DNA from: an uncultured Lachnospiraceae bacterium
Lineage (GTDB): Bacteria; Bacillota; Clostridia; Lachnospirales; Lachnospiraceae
Length of the DNA: 5,512 bases
Direction of reading: 5' to 3'
NCBI GenBank assembly: GCA_910580005.1
Contig: CAJTXH010000146.1
Location: 1 to 5,512 of the forward strand
Numbering within the stretch: the first letter of the stretch is position 1; the number at the start of each line of letters is the position of its first letter. Under the pieces are notes generated by a model. It was given only the letters and a program-made list of their open reading frames with translations, was not told the DNA's origin and searched no databases. A program made the position numbers and the translations under genes. Positions 1 through 5,318 of the stretch are shown in pieces.

Positions 1-333
1 GCAAGCATGGCAGCACTTCCAGCATATTCATTCCTTGTATTTAACCTTTTGTGTGCACCTTGTTTTGCGGCAATGGGAGCTATAAAACGTGAAATGAACA
101 ATGTTAAATGGTTTTTTATAGCAATAGGTTACCAGACAGCACTTGCGTATATAGTTTCATTGTGCATATACCAGTTTGGAATGTTGTTTACAGGTGCAGG
201 CTCTGTACTTGGGACAATAATAGCATTTGTTTTTGCAGCAGGTTTTCTTTTCCTGCTTTTCAGGCCTTATAAGGAGCATGGCAATATAAAAATAAATATG
301 AATAGGATTGTAAACCAGAATAATATTATGTAG
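1..333 (+). CDS. feoB: Ferrous iron transport protein B, C-terminal fragment
   Basis: This is the last 110 residues of FeoB, the inner-membrane permease that brings Fe(II) into the cell with a cytoplasmic N-terminal GTPase domain. The gene is open through the left edge, so the GTPase and most of the membrane domain lie outside the window. Seen here: the family-typical stretch around FNLLCAPCFAAMGAIKREM (about 13-31 in the visible part), then WFFIAIGYQTALAYIVS and a final hydrophobic segment before a short basic/Asn-rich tail (KINMNRIVNQNNIM). Three membrane segments are visible (about 10-27, 37-58 and 66-87). The two Cys of LCAPC are a conserved feature of the FeoB C-terminal membrane region. 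The internal ATG at 7 is not a start. A FeoB-associated small gene follows after 58 bases. Family assignment is from recognised sequence; transport of iron is family knowledge. Confidence 0.93.
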   Translation, partial: ASMAALPAYSFLVFNLLCAPCFAAMGAIKREMNNVKWFFIAIGYQTALAYIVSLCIYQFGMLFTGAGSVLGTIIAFVFAAGFLFLLFRPYKEHGNIKINMNRIVNQNNIM

Positions 334-350
334 GCTTTGGTATGCAGATA

Positions 351-359
351 TGTTATAAT
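351..359 (+). promoter_or_regulatory. Possible extended -10 promoter before the small Feo gene
   Basis: TGT followed by a perfect TATAAT (354-359) lies 32 bases upstream of the small gene's ATG. No convincing -35 is seen at 16-18 bases, so it would have to act as an extended -10 promoter. The small gene may equally be read through from feoB, since no terminator separates them. Confidence 0.35.
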
Positions 360-391
360 TTTAAATAAATATAAAGGAATGAGGTGGCTTT

Positions 392-526
392 ATGGGAACA
401 TTTATAACTGGTGCAATAGTTGCTTTTTGTGTATTTTTTGCAATACGCAGTATGGTGAATGATAAGAAAAATGGTAAAACACATTGTGGAGGTGACTGCA
501 GCAAATGTAAAGGGCACTGTAGTTAA
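392..526 (+). CDS. FeoB-associated Cys-rich membrane protein (44 aa)
   Basis: A very short gene: ATG at 392, TAA at 524-526, preceded by GAGGTGG (381-387) at ribosome-binding distance. The product has one N-terminal membrane segment (FITGAIVAFCVFFAI, residues 4-18), a short basic stretch (RSMVNDKKNGKTH), and a C-terminal Cys cluster CGGDCSKCKGHCS with spacing C-x3-C-x2-C-x3-C (C32, C36, C39, C43). This one-helix plus Cys-rich-tail layout directly behind feoB matches the FeoB-associated Cys-rich membrane protein family (Pfam PF12669 as I recall it). The role of the family is not well established; the Cys cluster suggests metal binding or handing iron to or from FeoB, which is inference. It is probably co-transcribed with feoB, perhaps also from the extended -10 at 351-359. 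Confidence 0.85.
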   Translation: MGTFITGAIVAFCVFFAIRSMVNDKKNGKTHCGGDCSKCKGHCS

Positions 527-567
527 TAAAAAGATGGCAATTTTATGACAAAAATATGTTTTTATTA

Positions 568-596
568 TTGCATTTTTTCCTGTCCTGATATATAAT
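568..596 (+). promoter_or_regulatory. Sigma-A-type promoter for the HAD-GNAT gene
   Basis: TTGCAT (568-573), a 17-base spacer, then a perfect TATAAT (591-596). Transcription would start near 602-604, giving a leader of about 90 bases that contains the hairpin at 621-652 and the ribosome binding site AAAGGAGG just before the ATG at 694. The fit to the consensus is good (5/6 and 6/6), but no start site has been measured. Confidence 0.6.
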
Positions 597-620
597 AAAG
601 CTACCTTTCTTTTTCATAAG

Positions 621-652
621 TTCCGCTGGCGTCTATGTGCATGCCAGCGGAA
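621..652 (+). promoter_or_regulatory. Hairpin in the leader of the HAD-GNAT gene (or weak feo terminator)
   Basis: A perfect 10-base inverted repeat, TTCCGCTGGC (621-630) and GCCAGCGGAA (643-652), with a 12-base loop. It is GC-rich for this region. The right arm is followed by CAATTATTT rather than a clean U-run, so it is a poor intrinsic terminator on the plus strand, and the minus strand has no T-run either. Because it lies about 20 bases after the predicted start of the 568-596 promoter, a 5' leader structure (mRNA stability, or a modest attenuator) fits as well as a terminator for the feo genes. Confidence 0.5.
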
Positions 653-693
653 CAATTATTTAAGGCAAATTTATATAAAAGGAGGCGTCTTTC

Positions 694-1875
694 ATGTTAA
701 AAGCAATTATATTTGATATGGACGGGGTTATTATAAATAGCGAGCCAGGCCATGCAGATGCAGCACTGGCAGTATTGGAAAAATACAATGCAGATGCAGA
801 TATTTCTTATTGCAGAGGGTTTATTGGAAGCTCTACAAGAAGCATGTGTGAAGATGCCATTAAACGTTTTGGCATAGATAGTACAGTTGAAGAGCTTTTG
901 CTTGAAATGAACAGGGCTAAGAAAGAAATAGTTTTAAAAGAGGGATACCATGTTATAGATGGCGTTACAGAACTTGTCAAAAGGCTGTATAAAGCTGGCT
1001 ATAAGCTTGCTGTTGCCTCTTCATCGTCAGCAGCAGAGATAGAAGATACAGTAAAAGCATTAAACATCAAGAAATATTTTGACAAGCTGGTTTCAAGTTC
1101 AAATGTAAAAAGACCAAAACCAGCGCCCGATATTTTTGAGCTTGCACTTTCAAAGCTTGGGGTATCTGCTAAAGAAACTATTGTTATAGAAGATTCAGAA
1201 TTTGGAATTGAAGCTGCTAAAGCCGCAGGAATAGCTTGTGCAGGATATATTAACCCGGATTCAGGGGAACAGTCACTCACAAAGGCAGATGTATTAATTG
1301 AGAGCTTTGTTAATTTAAGTGTACATTTTTTTGAATATACACTACAGCGTTCGCAAGGGCTTCCTGTTAATATAACATCTACAAAAAGGCTGGTTATACG
1401 TGAACTTGCTGTTTCTGACATAAAAGAAATTTATCCAATTTATACTGACCCACAGGTAAGGAAATACATTGAAAATATAGATGACTATATGGAAAATGAG
1501 ATAGAGAAGCAGAAAGCATATATCCAGAATGTATATTCATTTTATGGTTATGGGTTATGGGGTGTATTCAGTAAGACAACAGGACGCCTTATAGGAAGGT
1601 GTGGCATTGAAAACCATATAATAGATGGAAAAGATGAGATAATGCTTTCATACCTTCTGGACAGCCAGCACTGGGGGTATGGTTATGCACTGGAGTGCTG
1701 CAATGCCGTATTAAGATATGCATATGAGGAACTGGATATCCACAGGATAGTGGCAGTAATAGACACTAGCAATTCACGTTCTATTAAGACAGCACAGAAG
1801 CTTGGCATGAAATGTGAAAAAGAGTTTGTACATAATAACCGCAATTCATTTTTATATGTAATTATGAAAATATAA
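694..1875 (+). CDS. HAD-family hydrolase fused to a GNAT N-acetyltransferase
   Basis: A 393-residue cytoplasmic protein with two enzyme domains. Residues 1 to about 210 are a HAD subfamily IA (beta-phosphoglucomutase/phosphatase-like) domain: motif I FDMDGV with nucleophile D8 and acid/base D10, motif II ASSSS (S109-S112), motif III Lys K142 in RPKPAPD, and motif IV IEDSEFGIEAAKAAG with E166/D167. All catalytic positions are present. After a short linker, residues about 228-393 are a RimJ/RimL-type GNAT domain: TKRLVIRELAVSDI at its start, the acetyl-CoA loop QHWGYGYA (325-332), and the closing helix NSRSIKTAQKLGM (360-372). The start is set by AAAGGAGG (678-685) 8 bases before the ATG. The HAD domain likely dephosphorylates or isomerises a small phosphorylated metabolite; the acetyltransferase substrate cannot be told. 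The frame is continuous, so the fusion is real in this sequence. It appears to be a single-gene transcript. Confidence 0.88.
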   Translation: MLKAIIFDMDGVIINSEPGHADAALAVLEKYNADADISYCRGFIGSSTRSMCEDAIKRFGIDSTVEELLLEMNRAKKEIVLKEGYHVIDGVTELVKRLYKAGYKLAVASSSSAAEIEDTVKALNIKKYFDKLVSSSNVKRPKPAPDIFELALSKLGVSAKETIVIEDSEFGIEAAKAAGIACAGYINPDSGEQSLTKADVLIESFVNLSVHFFEYTLQRSQGLPVNITSTKRLVIRELAVSDIKEIYPIYTDPQVRKYIENIDDYMENEIEKQKAYIQNVYSFYGYGLWGVFSKTTGRLIGRCGIENHIIDGKDEIMLSYLLDSQHWGYGYALECCNAVLRYAYEELDIHRIVAVIDTSNSRSIKTAQKLGMKCEKEFVHNNRNSFLYVIMKI

Positions 1876-2017
1876 CCACAAGGATTTCCTGCATCACCTG
1901 TTTCTTGCCTGGCTCGGCCCTATAGTGGTGCAGACAGCAATAATCCATATTGGAAGTTTAATACTAACAGCATTTGCATATTATATAGTAATAAAAATAC
2001 CTGTTGTAGAAAAATAA
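1868..2017 (+). pseudogene. Orphan C-terminal remnant of a membrane protein (acyltransferase-like?)
   Basis: Immediately behind the HAD-GNAT stop, another frame is open from 1868 to the TAA at 2015-2017 and reads like the end of a polytopic membrane protein: FLHHLFLAWLGPIVVQT, then IIHIGSLILTAFAYYIVIKI and a short PVVEK tail. The hydrophobic helix followed by a K-I-P-V-V-x-K ending recalls the C-termini of family 3 acyltransferases in Firmicutes, but the identification is weak. There is no ATG, no ribosome binding site, and the frame is closed by TGA at 1865-1867, so it is not a complete gene. It could be what is left after a deletion that brought the HAD-GNAT gene next to this terminator. 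Confidence 0.4.
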
Positions 2018-2029
2018 TTGCATGGTAAC

Positions 2030-2056
2030 AAAAAACCTCATTTTATGAGGTTTTTT
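2030..2056. terminator. Bidirectional intrinsic terminator
   Basis: A perfect 12-base inverted repeat: A6 then CCTCAT (2030-2041), loop TTT (2042-2044), ATGAGG then T6 (2045-2056). The A-run before and the T-run after make it a textbook Rho-independent terminator on either strand. It ends the transcript of the HAD-GNAT gene and remnant, and insulates the blaI promoter from read-through. Confidence 0.88.
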
Positions 2057-2107
2057 ATGTTTTATAATTATTTAGTTAAAGTAACTTTAGAAATTATGCA
2101 AAAAGGG

Positions 2108-2136
2108 TTTACAAATGTATACCATAGTGTTAGTAT
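2108..2136 (+). promoter_or_regulatory. Promoter of the blaI-blaR-SH3b unit
   Basis: TTTACA (2108-2113), a 17-base spacer, and TAGTAT (2131-2136) with a TG at -15/-14 (2128-2129), so an extended -10. The predicted start lies near 2143, about 40 bases before the TTG start of blaI. The -35 and -10 are both overlapped by the dyads described in the operator entry. Confidence 0.6.
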
Positions 2137-2145
2137 AGGTATACA
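2110..2145 (+). promoter_or_regulatory. Putative BlaI/MecI-type operator over the promoter
   Basis: Two dyads occur here. TACAAATGTA (2110-2119) matches the TACA-nn-TGTA core known for BlaI/MecI operators and covers the end of the -35. A second, wider inverted repeat is formed by TGTATACC (2116-2123) and GGTATACA (2138-2145), perfect over 8 bases, with 14 bases between that contain the -10. Both share the TGTA/TACA half-site. The position over the promoter fits autorepression by the repressor encoded just downstream. The symmetry is seen; the binding is inferred from the family. Confidence 0.6.
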
Positions 2146-2166
2146 GCCGAATACCAATTTATTTAT

Positions 2167-2173
2167 AAGGAGG
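2167..2173 (+). promoter_or_regulatory. Ribosome binding site that fixes a TTG start for blaI
   Basis: AAGGAGG lies 8 bases before TTG (2182). The ATG at 2175 is only 1 base from it and out of frame, and no in-frame ATG exists before the conserved ISKQEW start of the repressor, so TTG is the start. Confidence 0.75.
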
Positions 2174-2181
2174 CATGATTA

Positions 2182-2565
2182 TTGAATATTTCAAAACAAG
2201 AGTGGAAGATTATGCATTTGTTATGGGAGAATGCACCACAAACCATTACACAACTTACAAAGGTTTTGGGAACCGGGAAAGGCTGGAGTAAAAATATTGT
2301 TATTACATATCTTAAACGTCTTGAAGAAAAAGAAGCTGTTTATTATGAAAAAGGAACAAAAGCAAAACAATATTTTCCTAAAATTACAAGAGAAGAAGCA
2401 GAACAGGATGAAATACATTCACTTTTAGATAAAGTTTTCCATGGAAACGCAGGACTGCTTGTAAATACAATGGTAAAAGATGAAATGCTGTCAGAAGAAG
2501 AAATTGCACAATTATATAGGTTATTACATGGAGGAGAAGATGATAAGGATAACGGCTTCAATTAG
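2182..2565 (+). CDS. blaI: BlaI/MecI/CopY-family transcriptional repressor
   Basis: A 127-residue winged-helix repressor of the usual length for BlaI/MecI. Residues 1 to about 70 form the DNA-binding domain: ISKQEWKIMHLLWENAPQTI at the start, then a helix-turn-helix region (TQLTKVLGTGKGWSKNIVITYLKRLEEK) and the beta wing (AVYYEKGTKAKQYFPKI). Residues about 71-117 are the helical dimerisation/tail domain ending in LSEEEIAQLYRLL. Relatives bind TACA/TGTA dyads as dimers and are cleaved when the partner BlaR/MecR protease is activated. MecI is cut at N101-F102; the equivalent position here, aligned by the following LSxxE, is T96-M97, so the known scissile pair is absent. It begins with TTG, and its last 26 bases overlap the protease gene, implying translational coupling. 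It probably represses its own promoter. The symbol is by family; no link to beta-lactam resistance is shown. Confidence 0.9.
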   Translation: MNISKQEWKIMHLLWENAPQTITQLTKVLGTGKGWSKNIVITYLKRLEEKEAVYYEKGTKAKQYFPKITREEAEQDEIHSLLDKVFHGNAGLLVNTMVKDEMLSEEEIAQLYRLLHGGEDDKDNGFN

Positions 2566-4579
2566 TATTTTAATTCTTTTAATATTAATACTCCGCAAGT
2601 GTTTTTATTACCAGATAACAAGAAAAATGCAGTATAAATTATGGCTTGCCATACCTTTATATCTGGTTCTTGTTCCGTTTGTACATATTAAATTGCCTTT
2701 ATATAACAATATAAATTTACCTGTAATTGAAAAACAATGGAAAATGTATACAAAACAAAGTCAAATAAAAAATAGTACAGATATTGAAAAAAATAGGAAA
2801 ATACAGGGCAATTCAGATAAGTATTTAGTAATACAAAATACTGTACTGCAAAATGGAAAAGCCAGACAGCAGATGGGAAAATACAATCTAGAAAGCAGAG
2901 TTAATATTTTATATTATACTGCTAAAGTTATAAAAATCATATATTATATTGTTATAACTGTTTTTGCCACTTTAGTAATACTAAAAAATATAGTATTTAT
3001 TTTATATTGCAAAAGAAACCGCAAGTATTATAAAACAGACCAGGCTACAGGTATTAAAATTTTTATTCTTGAAAATTCTTATGTACCATTTTTATTAGGA
3101 AAATGTATTTATATATCAAAAGAAAATACGGAAAACTGGCAATATTTGAAATATATAATTCTTCATGAATATTGCCACTGGAAACAGAGGGATATGTTCT
3201 GGAAAATTGTACAGAGTGCAATTAAAGTATTTTTCTGGTACAACCCACTTGTATGGATTGCGTCCAGGTACAAAGAATATGATTGTGAACTTGCATGTGA
3301 TGAAGCTGTTATTAAAATTTCAGGTAAAGATAATATACAACAATATGGTGATACTTTATTGTATCTGGCTTTAAAACACACAGCTAAATGTTATAAAAAT
3401 ATTATTGCAACATCTATAGGAGGTAAAAAGTGTATGTTAAAAGAGAGAATTTCTTATATAGTGTCAGAAAAAAAGAATAAAAAAACGTCATCTATAGAAA
3501 CAGTATTACTAACAATAATTCTTTTAGCAGGATTGTTAGTATCATTTCCAGATAAACCACAGGCAATAGAAAAAAATAAAACTGCATCTGGCGGAAATAA
3601 TATTTCACAGATAAACGATATAAATTTTTCTGGCTTAGATAAAGAAAAACATTTTACAGAAAATAATTATTATAATTATATGAAGTCAGATGGGCAGTAT
3701 ATTTATTTTCCATGGAATAACAGTTTATACAGAATTAATATAAAAACTGGTAAAAGCAGAAAAATTTCAGGTGGTTTTTTCAGACTTGGAGATATTACAG
3801 GTGGATATTTGTATTATACAAAAATAGAGCAAGAAGATTTAACAAAAACAGAAAAAGGTATTGTTATAACTGGCAGGATGCTGTTAGAAGATTTATCAGA
3901 AGAAACCATATGCAAAGAAGAAAGTGAAAATTTCTGGGGTTTTTCACAGCCATATGTTGCAGAAGATGGAACTGTTTATGTTGAAGAAGAAATAGGAACA
4001 GTACAGAAATGCCATACATATAAATTTAATAAAACTATAAATAAATGGGAAAGTAACAGTTCATATATATGCAAAGCCCTGGAAAAGTCCAAAGAAGAAT
4101 TATATCCATATAATAATTGTATATATTTATATAATGGTTATATAAAAAATGTAATAGAAAAAGAAAAAATTTTCTTTATAAATCCATCTGCTTCCAGTAT
4201 ATTAATTAATAATATTAATGGGAGAACACTGAAAGAAATAAATAATTATAACAATAACCTTCTATTTACAGAAAAAGGTTTTTTATATACAGACAAAAAA
4301 TTTAATATTCATTTATGCAGTTATAAAGAACCATTTAATGATAATATAATATTTGAACCAGGAAAGAAGTTTTCGTATATAAATTATGGAGTATATGATA
4401 AAAATGGTATATATGGATATTGCAAAAATAAAAATAAAGAAATTGCAATAGTACGTTTATCCTGGGATGGAAATGCAACAGAACTTTATAAAACAACTAA
4501 AAGGTTATCAGGGCTAAGTGCTTTCGGGAATGGGATATCATTTTTTGAGGGCAGGCAGTTTAAACTGGTAAAATATTAA
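2540..4579 (+). CDS. BlaR1/MecR1-like M56 membrane metalloprotease with a non-PBP extracellular domain
   Basis: A 679-residue signal-transducing membrane protease. The start at 2540 is chosen over ATGs at 2480 and 2528 because GGAGG (2530-2534) sits 5 bases before it and the product then begins with the typical first helix MIRITASISILILLILILRK. Order: TM1 (5-19), TM2 (34-50), polar loop (52-125), TM3 (130-157), the M56 cytoplasmic protease with VPFLLG (182-187), zinc motif HEYCH (H209, E210, H213), WYNPLVW (233-239) and E250 in ELACDEAV, then TM4 (321-336). Residues about 340-679 should be outside the cell. BlaR1 has a penicillin-sensing transpeptidase-like domain there; this protein has none: no SxxK occurs in the region. 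Instead it shows repeated strands such as DGQYIYFPWNNSLYRINIKT, GGYLYYTK, KGFLYTDK and GIYGYCKNKNKEIAIVRL, like DUF5050/beta-propeller sequences. By family, ligand sensing activates the protease and inactivates BlaI. The ligand is unknown. Confidence 0.88.
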   Translation: MIRITASISILILLILILRKCFYYQITRKMQYKLWLAIPLYLVLVPFVHIKLPLYNNINLPVIEKQWKMYTKQSQIKNSTDIEKNRKIQGNSDKYLVIQNTVLQNGKARQQMGKYNLESRVNILYYTAKVIKIIYYIVITVFATLVILKNIVFILYCKRNRKYYKTDQATGIKIFILENSYVPFLLGKCIYISKENTENWQYLKYIILHEYCHWKQRDMFWKIVQSAIKVFFWYNPLVWIASRYKEYDCELACDEAVIKISGKDNIQQYGDTLLYLALKHTAKCYKNIIATSIGGKKCMLKERISYIVSEKKNKKTSSIETVLLTIILLAGLLVSFPDKPQAIEKNKTASGGNNISQINDINFSGLDKEKHFTENNYYNYMKSDGQYIYFPWNNSLYRINIKTGKSRKISGGFFRLGDITGGYLYYTKIEQEDLTKTEKGIVITGRMLLEDLSEETICKEESENFWGFSQPYVAEDGTVYVEEEIGTVQKCHTYKFNKTINKWESNSSYICKALEKSKEELYPYNNCIYLYNGYIKNVIEKEKIFFINPSASSILINNINGRTLKEINNYNNNLLFTEKGFLYTDKKFNIHLCSYKEPFNDNIIFEPGKKFSYINYGVYDKNGIYGYCKNKNKEIAIVRLSWDGNATELYKTTKRLSGLSAFGNGISFFEGRQFKLVKY

Positions 4580-4602
4580 AATTATTGCTATTTTTATTAT
4601 AC

Positions 4603-4609
4603 AAGGAGG
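4603..4609 (+). promoter_or_regulatory. Strong ribosome binding site of the SH3b gene
   Basis: AAGGAGG, a near-perfect Shine-Dalgarno sequence, 6 bases before the ATG at 4616. Only 36 bases separate this gene from the protease gene and no hairpin lies between them, so the gene is probably the third of the operon and efficiently translated. Confidence 0.7.
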
Positions 4610-4615
4610 AAAATT

Positions 4616-5032
4616 ATGAAGAAAGTTATGAAATTTATATCATTATGCCTAGTTGGTATTTTACTATTTGGAACAGTCTTTAATACTTCAAATGCTTCAG
4701 TTGCTCCAGATAAAGATTATGATACAAATGAAGTTGTTTCAGACACTAATGGCAACAATGAAATATTTGAAACAAATAAAGAAATTATGCCACGCTTTTC
4801 ATATAGGGTTGTAACAAAAAATGGAAATTTAAATGTGCGGAAAGGTCCTGGTACGAATTATGGAATTAAGGGAGCAGTTGCAAAAGGTTCTATTGTAGAA
4901 TGTAGTTTTGAACAGCCTGGTAATGTTGCTAATACTAATTGGCTATATGGAAGTGGCATTGATGTTAATTCAGGAAAAAGAATTACAGGGTATATGTGTA
5001 GTGATTATCTTGATTGTATTACGATAGATTAA
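4616..5032 (+). CDS. Secreted bacterial SH3 (SH3b) domain protein
   Basis: A 138-residue exported protein. Residues 1-27 form a classical signal peptide: KK near the start, the hydrophobic core FISLCLVGILLFGTVF, and probable cleavage after SNA (A27). Residues 28-60 are a polar, acidic and Asn-rich linker with no recognisable fold. Residues about 64-134 are an SH3_3-type SH3b domain, shown by NLNVRKGPGTNYGIKGAVAKG and a late GYMCSDYL strand; an insertion-like stretch (about 100-122) separates its halves. SH3b domains commonly bind peptidoglycan or cross-bridge peptides, so a wall-associated role is likely, but there is no hydrolase domain, no lipobox and no LPXTG anchor. Two to three Cys in the mature part (C96, C128, C134) are unusual for a small exported Firmicute protein and could form a disulfide. 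It is probably an output, or an accessory sensing partner, of the BlaI/BlaR pair. Its actual function is unknown. Confidence 0.85.
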   Translation: MKKVMKFISLCLVGILLFGTVFNTSNASVAPDKDYDTNEVVSDTNGNNEIFETNKEIMPRFSYRVVTKNGNLNVRKGPGTNYGIKGAVAKGSIVECSFEQPGNVANTNWLYGSGIDVNSGKRITGYMCSDYLDCITID

Positions 5033-5068
5033 AATTATATTAAAAATATATTAGAAATAGCAATAATT

Positions 5069-5120
5069 AAAAACACCATACTAAATAATAATAAAATAAT
5101 TATTTAGTATGGTGTTTTTT
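5069..5120. terminator. Strong bidirectional terminator of the blaI-blaR-SH3b unit
   Basis: A perfect 21-base inverted repeat (5069-5089 and 5099-5119) around a 9-base AT loop. The stem contains ACACCATACTAAATAAT and its complement, with an A-run before and T6 after. It works on both strands and lies 36 bases past the SH3b stop. Confidence 0.9.
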
Positions 5121-5270
5121 GTGTTTTATAAAAATGTAATTTATTATAAAAAATAAATATTTAAAAAAACAGAAGAGTTCTATTTATGTTTCTATCTCAG
5201 GGAAGATACGAGGAATACGTTGTATAGCGATAAATATGAAATAAAAGAATCAAAACAAAAAGCAGTAAAT
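5121..5270. other. AT-rich intergenic stretch without a supported gene
   Basis: The first half is almost pure A/T. A plus-strand frame is open from 5157 to the TAA at 5283-5285 (reading ...FYLREDTRNTLYSDKYEIKES...), but it has no ATG or ribosome binding site, matches no family I recognise, and runs into the lgt terminator. It could be a decayed gene end or chance. No promoter or RNA gene is recognised. Confidence 0.4.
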
Positions 5271-5318
5271 AAAAATCCCCCATAAACAAAAGCAGCATAT
5301 TGTTTATGGGGGATTTTT
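5271..5318 (-). terminator. Terminator of lgt
   Basis: A perfect 18-base inverted repeat, AAAAATCCCCCATAAACA (5271-5288) and its complement (5301-5318), with a 12-base loop closed by one further A-T pair. On the minus strand the GGGGGA arm is followed by TTTTTATTTA, a good U-run. The right arm overlaps the first two bases of the lgt stop codon, so the hairpin starts essentially at the end of the gene. The symmetric A/T ends mean it may also stop plus-strand transcription. Confidence 0.87.

Noticed and set aside
999..1421. Minus-strand 140-codon frame inside the HAD-GNAT gene
   Set aside because: It is a shadow of a gene with intact catalytic motifs on the plus strand.
2175..2181. ATG at 2175 as a start for the repressor
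   Set aside because: It is out of frame with the repressor and only one base from the Shine-Dalgarno sequence.
2480..2539. N-terminal extension of the protease gene to the ATG at 2480
   Set aside because: The added residues (MKCCQKKKLHNYIGYY) are polar, lie wholly inside blaI and lack a ribosome binding site; GGAGG points to the ATG at 2540.
3743..3751. KTG tripeptide (residues 402-404 of the protease), reminiscent of the penicillin-binding KTG motif
   Set aside because: It sits near the beginning of the extracellular domain instead of near its end, and no SxxK or SxN partner motif is arranged with it; it belongs to a strand-turn repeat.
5069..5318. Paired long inverted repeats as possible mobile-element ends or a CRISPR-like array
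   Set aside because: The two hairpins have unrelated sequences, each ends in a U-run, and each sits just after a stop codon, so they are terminators; no transposase or regularly spaced repeats are present.
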